In this document: positions 1-5,348 of the stretch, piece after piece
How positions within the stretch are numbered: the stretch's first letter is position 1
Layout: each line of letters starts with the position of its first letter
Notes under the pieces: model-generated
Seen by the model: only the letters and a program-made list of their open reading frames with translations
What the model was told of the DNA's origin: nothing
The model's database searches: none
Origin: Methylobacterium sp.
Lineage (GTDB): Bacteria; Pseudomonadota; Alphaproteobacteria; Rhizobiales; Beijerinckiaceae
DNA: 5,348 nucleotides
Assembly: GCA_020252865.1 (NCBI GenBank)
Contig: JADCCH010000336.1
Coordinates: 1-5,348 of the forward strand
Direction: 5' to 3'
Translations under genes and position numbers: made by a program

Positions 1-531
1 CCGTTTTGGACAGCGGTGCTCGTGCGCACCTATGCGTGGCTCGTGCTGCTTCAGCGCAACGGCCTGATCAACAACACGCTTTTGTCGCTGGGCCTGATCG
101 AGACGCCGCTCCAGCTCGCACATAATCTTACGGCCAGCATCATCGGCATGGTGCACATCATGTTGCCGTTTCTGGTGCTGCCGCTTTACGCCACCATGAA
201 ATCGATCGACGGCGATCTGGTGCGAGCGGCCGTCGGGCTTGGTTCTAGCCCCACGGAAGCCTTCTGGCGCATCTTCGTGCCGATGTCGTTGCCGGGCCTT
301 TTCGCCGGCGTGGTGCTCGTCTTCATCATGTCGCTCGGCTTCTATGTGACGCCCGCGCTGCTGGGCGGCGGGCGTGTGCAGATGCTCGCGCAGCGCATCG
401 AATCCACCATCACCATCTTTTCAAACTGGGGGGCGGCCAGCGCGCTGGGCGTTGTGCTTCTGCTGATGGCGCTCGCGCTGGTGGCGATCCTCCACCGGGT
501 CTTCGGACTCGACAGATTGTTCGTGAGGTAA
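1..531 (+). CDS. ABC transporter permease, PotB/spermidine-putrescine type (5' end missing)
   Basis: Inner-membrane permease subunit of a binding-protein-dependent ABC importer. The frame is open from base 1 and ends at TAA 529-531, giving 176 residues that represent the C-terminal ~60% of a usual ~280-300 residue permease. The GTG at 16 is internal; the reading upstream of it (PFWTAVLVRTYAWLVLLQ) matches the conserved centre of PotB-like proteins. The EAA loop that contacts the ATPase is visible at about residues 72-99 (RAAVGLGSSP then FWRIFVPMSLPG). Hydrophobic segments lie near residues 43-66, 98-117 and 143-165. The PotB-like sequence and the PotC-type gene 5 nt downstream place it in the polyamine/opine/iron class of importers (family knowledge). 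The exact substrate cannot be read from a permease. Its ATPase and periplasmic binding protein are presumably upstream, outside the window. Confidence 0.93.
   Translation, partial: PFWTAVLVRTYAWLVLLQRNGLINNTLLSLGLIETPLQLAHNLTASIIGMVHIMLPFLVLPLYATMKSIDGDLVRAAVGLGSSPTEAFWRIFVPMSLPGLFAGVVLVFIMSLGFYVTPALLGGGRVQMLAQRIESTITIFSNWGAASALGVVLLLMALALVAILHRVFGLDRLFVR
523..528 (+). promoter_or_regulatory. Ribosome binding site for the second permease
   Basis: GTGAGG ends 8 nt before ATG 537 and sits inside the last codons of the upstream permease. It supports ATG 537 as the start and suggests coupled translation of the two permeases. Confidence 0.6.
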
Positions 532-536
532 GCGTC

Positions 537-1349
537 ATGGCGGTTCAAGACATGCCCGGCGCATCACCCTGGACACAGCGGCTGCTCGCCCTCTACGGCG
601 CACTGGTGCTTTTCTTCCTCATGCTGCCAACGATCATCGTGATCCCGATGTCGTTCTCGGATTCGCAGTATCTGGAGTTCCCGCCGACGAGTTGGTCGCT
701 GCGCTGGTATCGCGAGTATTTTGGCTCATCGGCCTGGATGAGCGCGACCTGGACATCGCTTCTGGTCGCCGTGCTGACGACATTGCTTGCCACGCCGCTT
801 GGCACCCTGGCCGCCTATGGGATGCATTGCACCTCTGAAAAGGTGCGCAACGCGCTGCAACTGTTGGTGCTGATGCCGGTTGTCGTGCCATCAATCCTCG
901 TGGCCGTGGGCGTATTCCATCTCTACGCGATCGTGGACCTGAACTACTCGATCACCGGCCTGGTGCTCGCCCATACGGCGCTCGCCGTTCCCTTCGTGAT
1001 CATCACGGTGCTGTCGAGCCTCAACAACTACGACATGACCCAGGAGATGGCAGCGCGGAACATGGGGTCATCCCGGCCGCGCGCCTTCCTCGATATCACG
1101 CTGCCGCAGATCAAGTTTTCAGTCCTCACCGGGGCTTTCCTCGCCTTTATCACCTCGCTCGATGAGGTGGTCGTGGCGAAGTTCATCTCGGGCGGGGAGA
1201 ATGCGACGATCACCCGGCGCATGTTCAACGCCCTGCGCGACCAGATCGATCCGACGATTGCAGCCATTTCGACCTGCCTGATCGTCGTCTCGGTGCTCGC
1301 ACTCGCTGCCGTCCAGATCTTTGGTGCACGCGGCAAGGGGAGCATGTGA
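537..1349 (+). CDS. ABC transporter permease, PotC type
   Basis: Second inner-membrane permease of the same importer; it would form a heterodimeric channel with the preceding permease. It is 270 residues, a normal full length for PotC/YdcV-like proteins. Six hydrophobic segments are readable at about residues 17-41, 70-95, 105-130, 138-160, 192-216 and 240-262. The EAA coupling loop is at about 168-196 (EMAARNMGSSRPRAFLDITLP). It is followed by FITSLDEVVVAKFISG near 204-219, the PotC-family segment usually seen as S-[FL]-DE-hydrophobic. The start at ATG 537 is supported by GTGAGG 8 nt upstream. The next gene starts 1 nt after the stop, so transport and the ureohydrolase block are one transcription unit. 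Family assignment is firm; substrate is unknown, with polyamine or guanidino compounds favoured from context. Confidence 0.94.
   Translation: MAVQDMPGASPWTQRLLALYGALVLFFLMLPTIIVIPMSFSDSQYLEFPPTSWSLRWYREYFGSSAWMSATWTSLLVAVLTTLLATPLGTLAAYGMHCTSEKVRNALQLLVLMPVVVPSILVAVGVFHLYAIVDLNYSITGLVLAHTALAVPFVIITVLSSLNNYDMTQEMAARNMGSSRPRAFLDITLPQIKFSVLTGAFLAFITSLDEVVVAKFISGGENATITRRMFNALRDQIDPTIAAISTCLIVVSVLALAAVQIFGARGKGSM
1335..1341 (+). promoter_or_regulatory. Ribosome binding site deciding the start of the first ureohydrolase-like gene
   Basis: AAGGGGA lies 9 nt before ATG 1351, within the end of the permease gene. It favours ATG 1351 over the in-frame TTG at 1321, which has no comparable site and would need a 29-nt overlap with the permease. 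Confidence 0.65.
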
Positions 1350-1350
1350 C

Positions 1351-2148
1351 ATGGTGGCACGGCTCATCCATCGACACGCCATTGCCGATCGGCACTATCC
1401 CGGCGCATGGGCTGGAAAGCTTCAGGGCCTCTTGCCCGGCGATATCGCCCTGTTTGGCGCGGAGACGGAATCGGCCCGTGCCATCCGCGATGCCGCGCAT
1501 GGAATCGAGGGCGCTTCAGAAGGTTCATTCCGCTTCGTCGATCTCGGAAATCTCATGGACCCGGCCGATCAACTGCCAGCCGTTCTCAAGCTGATCATCG
1601 GACGCGGGGCCCGTCCGGTCATGCTGGGCGGCGATGCAGGGCTCGGCACAGCGCTCGGGGAAGCCTTTACCCGCGCGCCCATTTCGACCGCGCCGGCGAT
1701 CATCCTCCTGTCGCCGCGTCTTGATGTCCGTCTGCCAAGTGCCGCCGCTGCGCTGGCGATCGGCACGAAACGGCTGATCAGCAAATCAAGCCATGATGCC
1801 TGGAGGGCTGCCGGTGGCGAGATCATCCCGGCCGCGCGGCTTGATTGCAGCAAGCTGGATGAAGCCCTTCAGACCCTCGGGGATTCCGCGAGTGAGGCCC
1901 TGCTGCTGGTCGATTTGAGCGTGATCGATACGGGCTATGCAGCTGGTGCGACCACGCGCAATGTCGGCGGCCTCGGCCCTGTTGATGCCATCGAAGCGGC
2001 AGAACAGGTCGCCTCCCGTTTCGAACTTGGCGGGCTCGCGTTCCTCAATCTCGCGCCGGAGCGCGATCCACGTGGGCATTCCGAGCGCATTGCCGCAATG
2101 ATCGGGCAGCGGGTTCTCGGGCAAGGCAAAGCGAGGCAAGCCGCATGA
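1351..2148 (+). CDS. Catalytically degenerate ureohydrolase-fold protein 1 (pseudo-agmatinase)
   Basis: A 265-residue protein with the arginase/agmatinase order of motifs but without the active site. Compared by eye with the intact homologue at 3751-4755: LPGD (28-31) matches LQPGD; FVDLG (62-66) matches LVDLGD; RPVMLGGDA (88-96) matches LPVAIGGDH, so the metal-binding His is Ala96. SPRLD (121-125) sits where DGHLD should be, with Asp to Ser and His to Arg and only the last Asp kept. VDLSVID (187-193) matches IDVDALD, so the second ligand Asp is Ser190. NLAPERDPRGHSE (233-245) matches EVSPPLDPSGRSE, so Glu becomes Asn233. It retains a VGGLGP segment (205-210) like the GGLT loop of canonical agmatinases. 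There is no signal peptide, so it is probably cytosolic. The frame is intact and coupled to the next gene, which argues for a functional pseudoenzyme rather than decay. The role is unknown; a regulatory or structural subunit is an inference. Confidence 0.85.
   Translation: MVARLIHRHAIADRHYPGAWAGKLQGLLPGDIALFGAETESARAIRDAAHGIEGASEGSFRFVDLGNLMDPADQLPAVLKLIIGRGARPVMLGGDAGLGTALGEAFTRAPISTAPAIILLSPRLDVRLPSAAAALAIGTKRLISKSSHDAWRAAGGEIIPAARLDCSKLDEALQTLGDSASEALLLVDLSVIDTGYAAGATTRNVGGLGPVDAIEAAEQVASRFELGGLAFLNLAPERDPRGHSERIAAMIGQRVLGQGKARQAA
2145..2148 (+). other. ATGA start/stop overlap coupling ureohydrolase-like genes 1 and 2
   Basis: The start ATG of gene 2 and the stop TGA of gene 1 share ATGA. 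GAGG at 2133-2136 lies 8 nt before the start. This arrangement is typical of translational coupling and fits subunits made in fixed ratio. Confidence 0.8.
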
Positions 2149-2846
2149 CCAGGGCGGTAAGGCCCCTCACGGAGGCACCGGACTTTCACCCCATCGCCTC
2201 TCTGCTTGGCGCTCCGATTGTCGACATCGAGCATGTGATGCCCGGCGATCTCTGCCTCGTGGGCTTGTTCGAAGATCACTCGGACAGCCTGCATTTCGGC
2301 GCGCGTTTCGCGGCCCGCCAGATCCGCTATGCAAGCCTCGGCGAAAGCAGTATCTGCCAACCCGCCGGACAGGCACGCGTGCTGGATCTCGGCGATCTCA
2401 ACGTCTTCCCTCTTGAGCGCGAGCGGAACCTTGCGGCCCTGATCCGCCAGGTCACGGCGATTGCCGAAAGGGGAGCCGTGCCCATCATCGTCGGCGGCGC
2501 TTTCGATATGGGCAACGTTATGCAGGGCGTTGCCGAGCGGAGCACAGGCTGCGAGGTCGCCCGCATCCGGTTGCCGAACCTCGCTTCCGACACCACGACG
2601 TTGGATCAGCAGAGCGCCGTCGTGCTGACGGTCGATGTGGCATTGTGCACGCCATTTTCCTTCGCAGAGAAAAGGCCGCTGGCGCGGCTGCGACAGGCGA
2701 TCGAGGGCCTGAACGCCCAGTGCATCAAAGCCGTGCATCTCACAGGGCTCGCCCCGGAGCTCGATCTGTGCGGGCGCCATGAAAGCGCACTCGGCGATCA
2801 CGTTCTGAGGCTCATCGTGGCGCATCTGCGCCGGGCAGGTGCATGA
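2145..2846 (+). CDS. Catalytically degenerate, shortened ureohydrolase-fold protein 2
   Basis: A 233-residue protein, about 100 residues shorter than the intact homologue in this operon. Recognisable family landmarks are VMPGDLCLVG (31-40), GARFAARQIR (52-61, matching GTRFGPRALR of the intact protein), VLDLGD (79-84), VPIIVGGAF (112-120, where GGDH is expected), LTVDVALC (161-168, where TIDVDALD is expected) and LAPELDLCGRHES (202-214, matching VSPPLDPSGRSEA). At catalytic positions the Asp-His pair of GGDH is Ala119-Phe120, the second Asp of DxD is Ala166, and the active-site Glu is Gly201. The DxHxD segment is at best the remnant LPNLA (143-147). Only about 19 residues separate this remnant from the DxD strand, against about 91 in the intact protein, so a central alpha/beta section is missing. 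It cannot plausibly bind the dinuclear metal centre. The function is unknown; a partner or regulator of the active enzyme is the most economical inference. Confidence 0.82.
   Translation: MTRAVRPLTEAPDFHPIASLLGAPIVDIEHVMPGDLCLVGLFEDHSDSLHFGARFAARQIRYASLGESSICQPAGQARVLDLGDLNVFPLERERNLAALIRQVTAIAERGAVPIIVGGAFDMGNVMQGVAERSTGCEVARIRLPNLASDTTTLDQQSAVVLTVDVALCTPFSFAEKRPLARLRQAIEGLNAQCIKAVHLTGLAPELDLCGRHESALGDHVLRLIVAHLRRAGA
2843..2846 (+). other. ATGA start/stop overlap coupling ureohydrolase-like genes 2 and 3
   Basis: ATG 2843 overlaps the stop of gene 2, and a second in-frame ATG follows directly at 2846 (TGATG). Only a weak GGCAGG is present at 2834-2839. Reinitiation by ribosomes finishing gene 2 is therefore likely, and which of the two Met codons is used cannot be decided. 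Confidence 0.75.
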
Positions 2847-3751
2847 TGCCTCTCCGGATCGAGCCGCTTCCCCGCATGGCGGGGCATCTGCCCTTCATGC
2901 GCGGCCGGTTGGGATCGCTGGACGATTTGAATCCCGGCATGGTTGGCGCGTTTGGGCTGGCGTCAGGATGCGACAGCCGGACGGATCTCGCAGCCTTGGC
3001 CATGCGGGAAACCTCGGCCTATTTCGGCTCGCATTTCAACGCGAACATGAAATCCGCGATGGATATCGACCAGCGGCGCGCCTTGAACAGTGCGGCCATG
3101 GCCGGCGCGATCGTGGATCTTGGGGATCTCATGACCGACCCCGCGACCGGCGGTTTCGATGCCGTCATCCGGCGAACCGTCGCGGGGATCTGCGAGCGCG
3201 GCGCGCTGCCGCTCATGCTTGGCGGCGAACAATGGGATGTCGCCCCGGCCATAGCCGGCTTACGCAGCACAGCGATCGCATCGGCAGGCATGGCGGTGCT
3301 CGTGATCTGTGCTGCACCGGATGAATTCGTTCTGGAAGCCCGGGATGTTCATTGCCTGGTCTCGGCATCGCCCCGGAGCATGGCGAATTCCGCCTGCCTG
3401 CCCATCGCTTTTCGCGACGTCCGGCAGCGGTTCGAGGGCAGCTTGGGCTCGATCCTCGGGCATCTCGGCACGCGGCCTGTTCATGTGGCTCTGGATGCCT
3501 CTGCGCTTGCCAGCCACTGGCATGGCACCAACCGGCGAGCTGATTTTGACGGTTTGAGCCTGTCGGAATGCCGAACCCTGTTGCGAAAGCTGGGCGCAGC
3601 CAACATCGCGAGCCTGTCGATCACGGGTCTGGATCCGACCATCAACGGGCTATCGCTCGTGAAAACGGGACAGCGCCTGCTGCTCACAGCCATTCTTGAT
3701 CTGATTTACGCGCGGCTTAATGTGCTCGGCCCGCGCATGGAACGCATCTGA
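2843..3751 (+). CDS. Catalytically degenerate ureohydrolase-fold protein 3
   Basis: A 302-residue protein close to the usual ureohydrolase length, again without a usable active site. Landmarks in order: LNPGMVGAFG (29-38, matching the LQPGD strand), IVDLGDL (90-96), ALPLMLGGEQ (121-130, where GALPVAIGGDH is expected), CAAPD (156-160, where DGHLD is expected), VALDASAL (215-222, where TIDVDALD is expected) and SITGLDPT (259-266, near the VEVSPP strand). The metal ligands change as follows: His to Gln130, first Asp of DxHxD to Cys156, its His to Ala158, second Asp of DxD to Ser220, and the active-site Glu to Thr261. Asp160 and Asp218 remain. It has no signal peptide. The N-terminal region (1-28) is unlike the other three. 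The start is either of two adjacent Met codons (2843 or 2846). It ends in a TGATG overlap with the intact ureohydrolase, so the pseudoenzyme and enzyme are translationally linked. No activity can be assigned. Confidence 0.84.
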   Translation: MMPLRIEPLPRMAGHLPFMRGRLGSLDDLNPGMVGAFGLASGCDSRTDLAALAMRETSAYFGSHFNANMKSAMDIDQRRALNSAAMAGAIVDLGDLMTDPATGGFDAVIRRTVAGICERGALPLMLGGEQWDVAPAIAGLRSTAIASAGMAVLVICAAPDEFVLEARDVHCLVSASPRSMANSACLPIAFRDVRQRFEGSLGSILGHLGTRPVHVALDASALASHWHGTNRRADFDGLSLSECRTLLRKLGAANIASLSITGLDPTINGLSLVKTGQRLLLTAILDLIYARLNVLGPRMERI

Positions 3752-3753
3752 TG
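3749..3753 (+). other. TGATG stop/start overlap between degenerate gene 3 and the intact ureohydrolase
   Basis: Stop TGA 3749-3751 shares its final A with start ATG 3751-3753. The upstream GGAA at 3739-3742 is a weak ribosome site, so translation of the active enzyme may depend largely on translation of the preceding pseudoenzyme. Confidence 0.75.
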
Positions 3754-4755
3754 CCCTCAAGCGACAAACCCACCATCGGCTTTGCATCGCCACTCACGCA
3801 ATTCTTTGGCGGGTCGGCTGCCGATGTTTCCGAACTGCAGCCCGGCGATACGGCATTCATCGGCATGCCCTCGGATGCGACGCATACCAGCCGGATCGGC
3901 ACGCGTTTCGGGCCTCGGGCGCTGCGTCATGAAACCAGCCTGATCATGGCGGAGTTGCGCCAGAAGGCGGGGGACAAGCTCTTTGACCTTGCGACCGGCA
4001 TGGATTGCGTTCTTGGCGGCGATCGCGCGCTGGTCGATCTTGGCGACGCCGAAATCCATCCCCTTGATGTAGGCAAGACCATCCGCTCGATTGCCGACAT
4101 GACCCGTGGGGTCGTGAAAAGCGGTGCGCTGCCGGTTGCGATCGGCGGCGACCATTTCAACAGCTTCCCCGCCTGCCTCGGGGTTTCGGAAGCGCTGATG
4201 GAAAGCGAGCCCGACGCGCGCTTCGGCTATATCCAGATCGACGGCCATCTCGATTTCTGCGACCGGCTGGCGGCCTGGGGACCGTTCAACCACGCGACCA
4301 ACGCCCGGCGCTGCTCGGAGCTTGCCAATATCCGCCGCGAGAACATGGTCTGGATCGGCATTGCCGGCTGGGTCGATGGCAATGACGTGGCGGAGATCGA
4401 AGGCTTTGGAGGCCTCATCTTCTCTGCGGAAGATGTTCACCGGATCAGGGCGCGCGAGGTTGCACGCCGCGCCGTCGCGCATGCCATGCGCGATTGCGAC
4501 CGGCTCTATCTCACCATTGATGTCGATGCGCTGGATTCGGGCTTCCTGCCAGGAACCGGTTCCATCGTGCATAGCGAGATCACCTGCCGCCAGTATCTCG
4601 ACCTGCTCGAAGTCTTCGCGGAGGCCCCGCTTTGCGGAATCGACATGGTTGAGGTGTCGCCGCCGCTGGATCCCTCCGGTCGCTCCGAGGCGATCGCCGC
4701 GCAGCTGCTGTTCGAAATCCTCCGCCCGCGGCTCGTCGTTGAGAGAAGGGAGTAA
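3751..4755 (+). CDS. Ureohydrolase (agmatinase/guanidino-acid hydrolase family), catalytically complete
   Basis: A 334-residue cytosolic amidinohydrolase of the arginase/agmatinase family, which hydrolyses a guanidino group to release urea using a dinuclear Mn2+ (sometimes Ni2+) centre. All expected ligands are present: His135 in GGDHF (132-136), Asp164, His166 and Asp168 in DGHLD, and Asp257 and Asp259 in TIDVDALD (255-262). His181 in FNHAT and Glu301 in VEVSPPLDPSG match the conserved active-site His and Glu. GTRFGPRALR (50-59) is the family's G-x-R-x-G-P motif. Departures from textbook agmatinase are Gly165 for the usual Ala, DS instead of DP at 262-263, and GTGSIVHSEIT (268-278) instead of a GTGTPE-GGLT-like loop, so the substrate may not be agmatine. 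Guanidinobutyrate, guanidine or another guanidino compound are alternatives. It follows three inactive relatives with a 1-nt overlap and precedes an aldehyde dehydrogenase, which fits guanidino-compound catabolism. Confidence 0.92.
   Translation: MPSSDKPTIGFASPLTQFFGGSAADVSELQPGDTAFIGMPSDATHTSRIGTRFGPRALRHETSLIMAELRQKAGDKLFDLATGMDCVLGGDRALVDLGDAEIHPLDVGKTIRSIADMTRGVVKSGALPVAIGGDHFNSFPACLGVSEALMESEPDARFGYIQIDGHLDFCDRLAAWGPFNHATNARRCSELANIRRENMVWIGIAGWVDGNDVAEIEGFGGLIFSAEDVHRIRAREVARRAVAHAMRDCDRLYLTIDVDALDSGFLPGTGSIVHSEITCRQYLDLLEVFAEAPLCGIDMVEVSPPLDPSGRSEAIAAQLLFEILRPRLVVERRE
4746..4752 (+). promoter_or_regulatory. Ribosome binding site for the aldehyde dehydrogenase
   Basis: AAGGGAG ends 5 nt before ATG 4758 and overlaps the last codons of the ureohydrolase. 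It is one of the stronger sites in the window and supports ATG 4758 as the start, which also places the family's N-terminal region correctly. Confidence 0.65.
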
Positions 4756-4757
4756 GC

Positions 4758-5348
4758 ATGAGGGTCTTTCCCAACCTGATTGCCGGCGAGGCCACCGTGA
4801 CGCAGGCGGTGATGGCCAACATCAACCCCTCGGATACGCGGGACATCATCGGCGAGTTCGCGGTTGGAACGCGACGCGATGTCGAAGCAGCCATTGCGGC
4901 GGCAGCCGAAGCCTTTCCACTCTGGTCGCGGACGAATGCCCTTTTGCGTTTCGAAATCCTGGACCGGATCGGTGCAGAAATCAGCGCGCGCTCGGCCGAA
5001 ATCGGCGACATGCTGGCGCGCGAGGAAGGCAAGACCCTGAAGGAGGCGACGGCCGAAGTGCTGCGGGCCGGGCAATTGTTCAAGTTCTTCGCCGCCGAAG
5101 CCTACCGGGCCACCAGCGAGGGCCTGCCCTCCGTGCGCGACCAGATCGGGCTGACGGTGTCGCGCGAGCCGATCGGCGTGGTCGGCATCATCACGCCCTG
5201 GAACTTCCCGATCGCCATTCCCGCCTGGAAAATCGCGCCCGCGCTCGCCTATGGCAACACGGTGGTTTTCAAGCCGGCAGAGTTGGTTCCCGGATCGGCC
5301 TGGCTTCTGGCGGATATCATCAACCGGGCAGGGCTGCCCAAGGGCACG
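4758..5348 (+). CDS. NAD(P)+-dependent aldehyde dehydrogenase, 2-oxoglutarate-semialdehyde dehydrogenase-like (3' end missing)
   Basis: The first 197 residues of an aldehyde dehydrogenase, normally ~480-500 residues; the frame is open to the window end. The N-terminal NINPSDTRDIIGEFA (21-35), EEGKTLKEA (89-97) and RAGQLFKFFAAEA (103-115) resemble 2-oxoglutarate-semialdehyde (2,5-dioxopentanoate) dehydrogenases. GIITPWNFPIAIPAWKIAPA (143-162) carries the catalytic-site Asn149 of PWNFP, and FKPAE (171-175) carries the cofactor-binding Lys172. The catalytic Cys and Glu lie beyond the window. The gene begins 2 nt after the ureohydrolase stop and so belongs to the same operon. It would oxidise an aldehyde, plausibly one derived from the imported compound (a semialdehyde from a putrescine- or guanidino-type precursor). 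That substrate link is an inference, since this subfamily also serves pentose and hydroxyproline pathways. Confidence 0.93.
   Translation, partial: MRVFPNLIAGEATVTQAVMANINPSDTRDIIGEFAVGTRRDVEAAIAAAAEAFPLWSRTNALLRFEILDRIGAEISARSAEIGDMLAREEGKTLKEATAEVLRAGQLFKFFAAEAYRATSEGLPSVRDQIGLTVSREPIGVVGIITPWNFPIAIPAWKIAPALAYGNTVVFKPAELVPGSAWLLADIINRAGLPKGT

Noticed and set aside
1321..1350. TTG at 1321 as a longer start for the first ureohydrolase-like gene
   Set aside because: It would extend the protein by 10 residues inside the permease gene without a ribosome site, whereas ATG 1351 has AAGGGGA 9 nt upstream.
1935..2825. Long antisense open frame (296 codons) opposite the first and second ureohydrolase-like genes
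   Set aside because: Its product is rich in Arg, His and Ala with no recognisable motif. It is the complement of two well-supported coding frames in GC-rich DNA, where long shadow frames are common.
2839..3324. Alternative + strand frame of 161 codons overlapping the third ureohydrolase-like gene
   Set aside because: Its product is Arg/His/Gly-rich low-complexity sequence with no motif. The frame starting at 2843 carries the family landmarks.
1351..3751. Decaying pseudogenes or one frameshifted ureohydrolase gene
   Set aside because: Each of the three frames has its own complete series of N- to C-terminal landmarks, no internal stops, overlapping start/stop signals and codon use like its neighbours. 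The lost residues are confined largely to catalytic positions while structural motifs remain.
3757..4572. Antisense open frame (271 codons) opposite the intact ureohydrolase
   Set aside because: The sense strand carries a full set of ureohydrolase motifs. The antisense product has no family features and no sensible ribosome site.
1..5348. tRNA or rRNA genes, CRISPR arrays, insertion sequences, riboswitches, terminators or promoters
   Set aside because: The window is almost entirely coding with gaps of at most 5 nt. I saw no repeat array, transposase, cloverleaf-like segment or stem followed by a T-run.

Overview
The window is a GC-rich, tightly packed accessory or catabolic gene cluster with all genes on the + strand. 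Base composition, codon use (GGC, GCC, CTG and ATC favoured) and the protein types suggest an alphaproteobacterium, probably of the Rhizobium/Mesorhizobium/Bosea kind. That assignment is an inference, because there is no rRNA or other marker gene here.

Layout: (1) 1-531, the 3' part of a PotB/CysW-type ABC importer permease. (2) 537-1349, a complete PotC-type partner permease. (3) 1351-2148, 2145-2846 and 2843-3751, three consecutive genes for proteins built on the ureohydrolase (arginase/agmatinase) fold. Each has lost most of the manganese-binding and catalytic residues. (4) 3751-4755, a ureohydrolase that keeps every metal-binding residue and the catalytic-site Glu and His, so it is probably an active amidinohydrolase (agmatinase, guanidinobutyrase or similar). 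(5) 4758-5348, the 5' part of an NAD(P)+-dependent aldehyde dehydrogenase that resembles 2-oxoglutarate-semialdehyde (2,5-dioxopentanoate) dehydrogenases. Genes are 1-5 nt apart or overlap by 1-4 nt (ATGA, ATGA, TGATG). No intergenic stretch is long enough for an internal promoter or terminator, so this looks like one operon that continues past both ends.

A working model is import of a polyamine-like or guanidino compound by the ABC system, removal of urea (or a related group) by the ureohydrolase, and oxidation of a resulting aldehyde. The remarkable part is the block of three non-catalytic ureohydrolase homologues coupled to one catalytic homologue. They are divergent from each other, intact as reading frames, and damaged at the same catalytic positions by different substitutions. 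This suggests dedicated pseudoenzyme subunits, for example a hetero-oligomeric ureohydrolase, or allosteric or metal-loading partners. I do not know of a described system with this arrangement.
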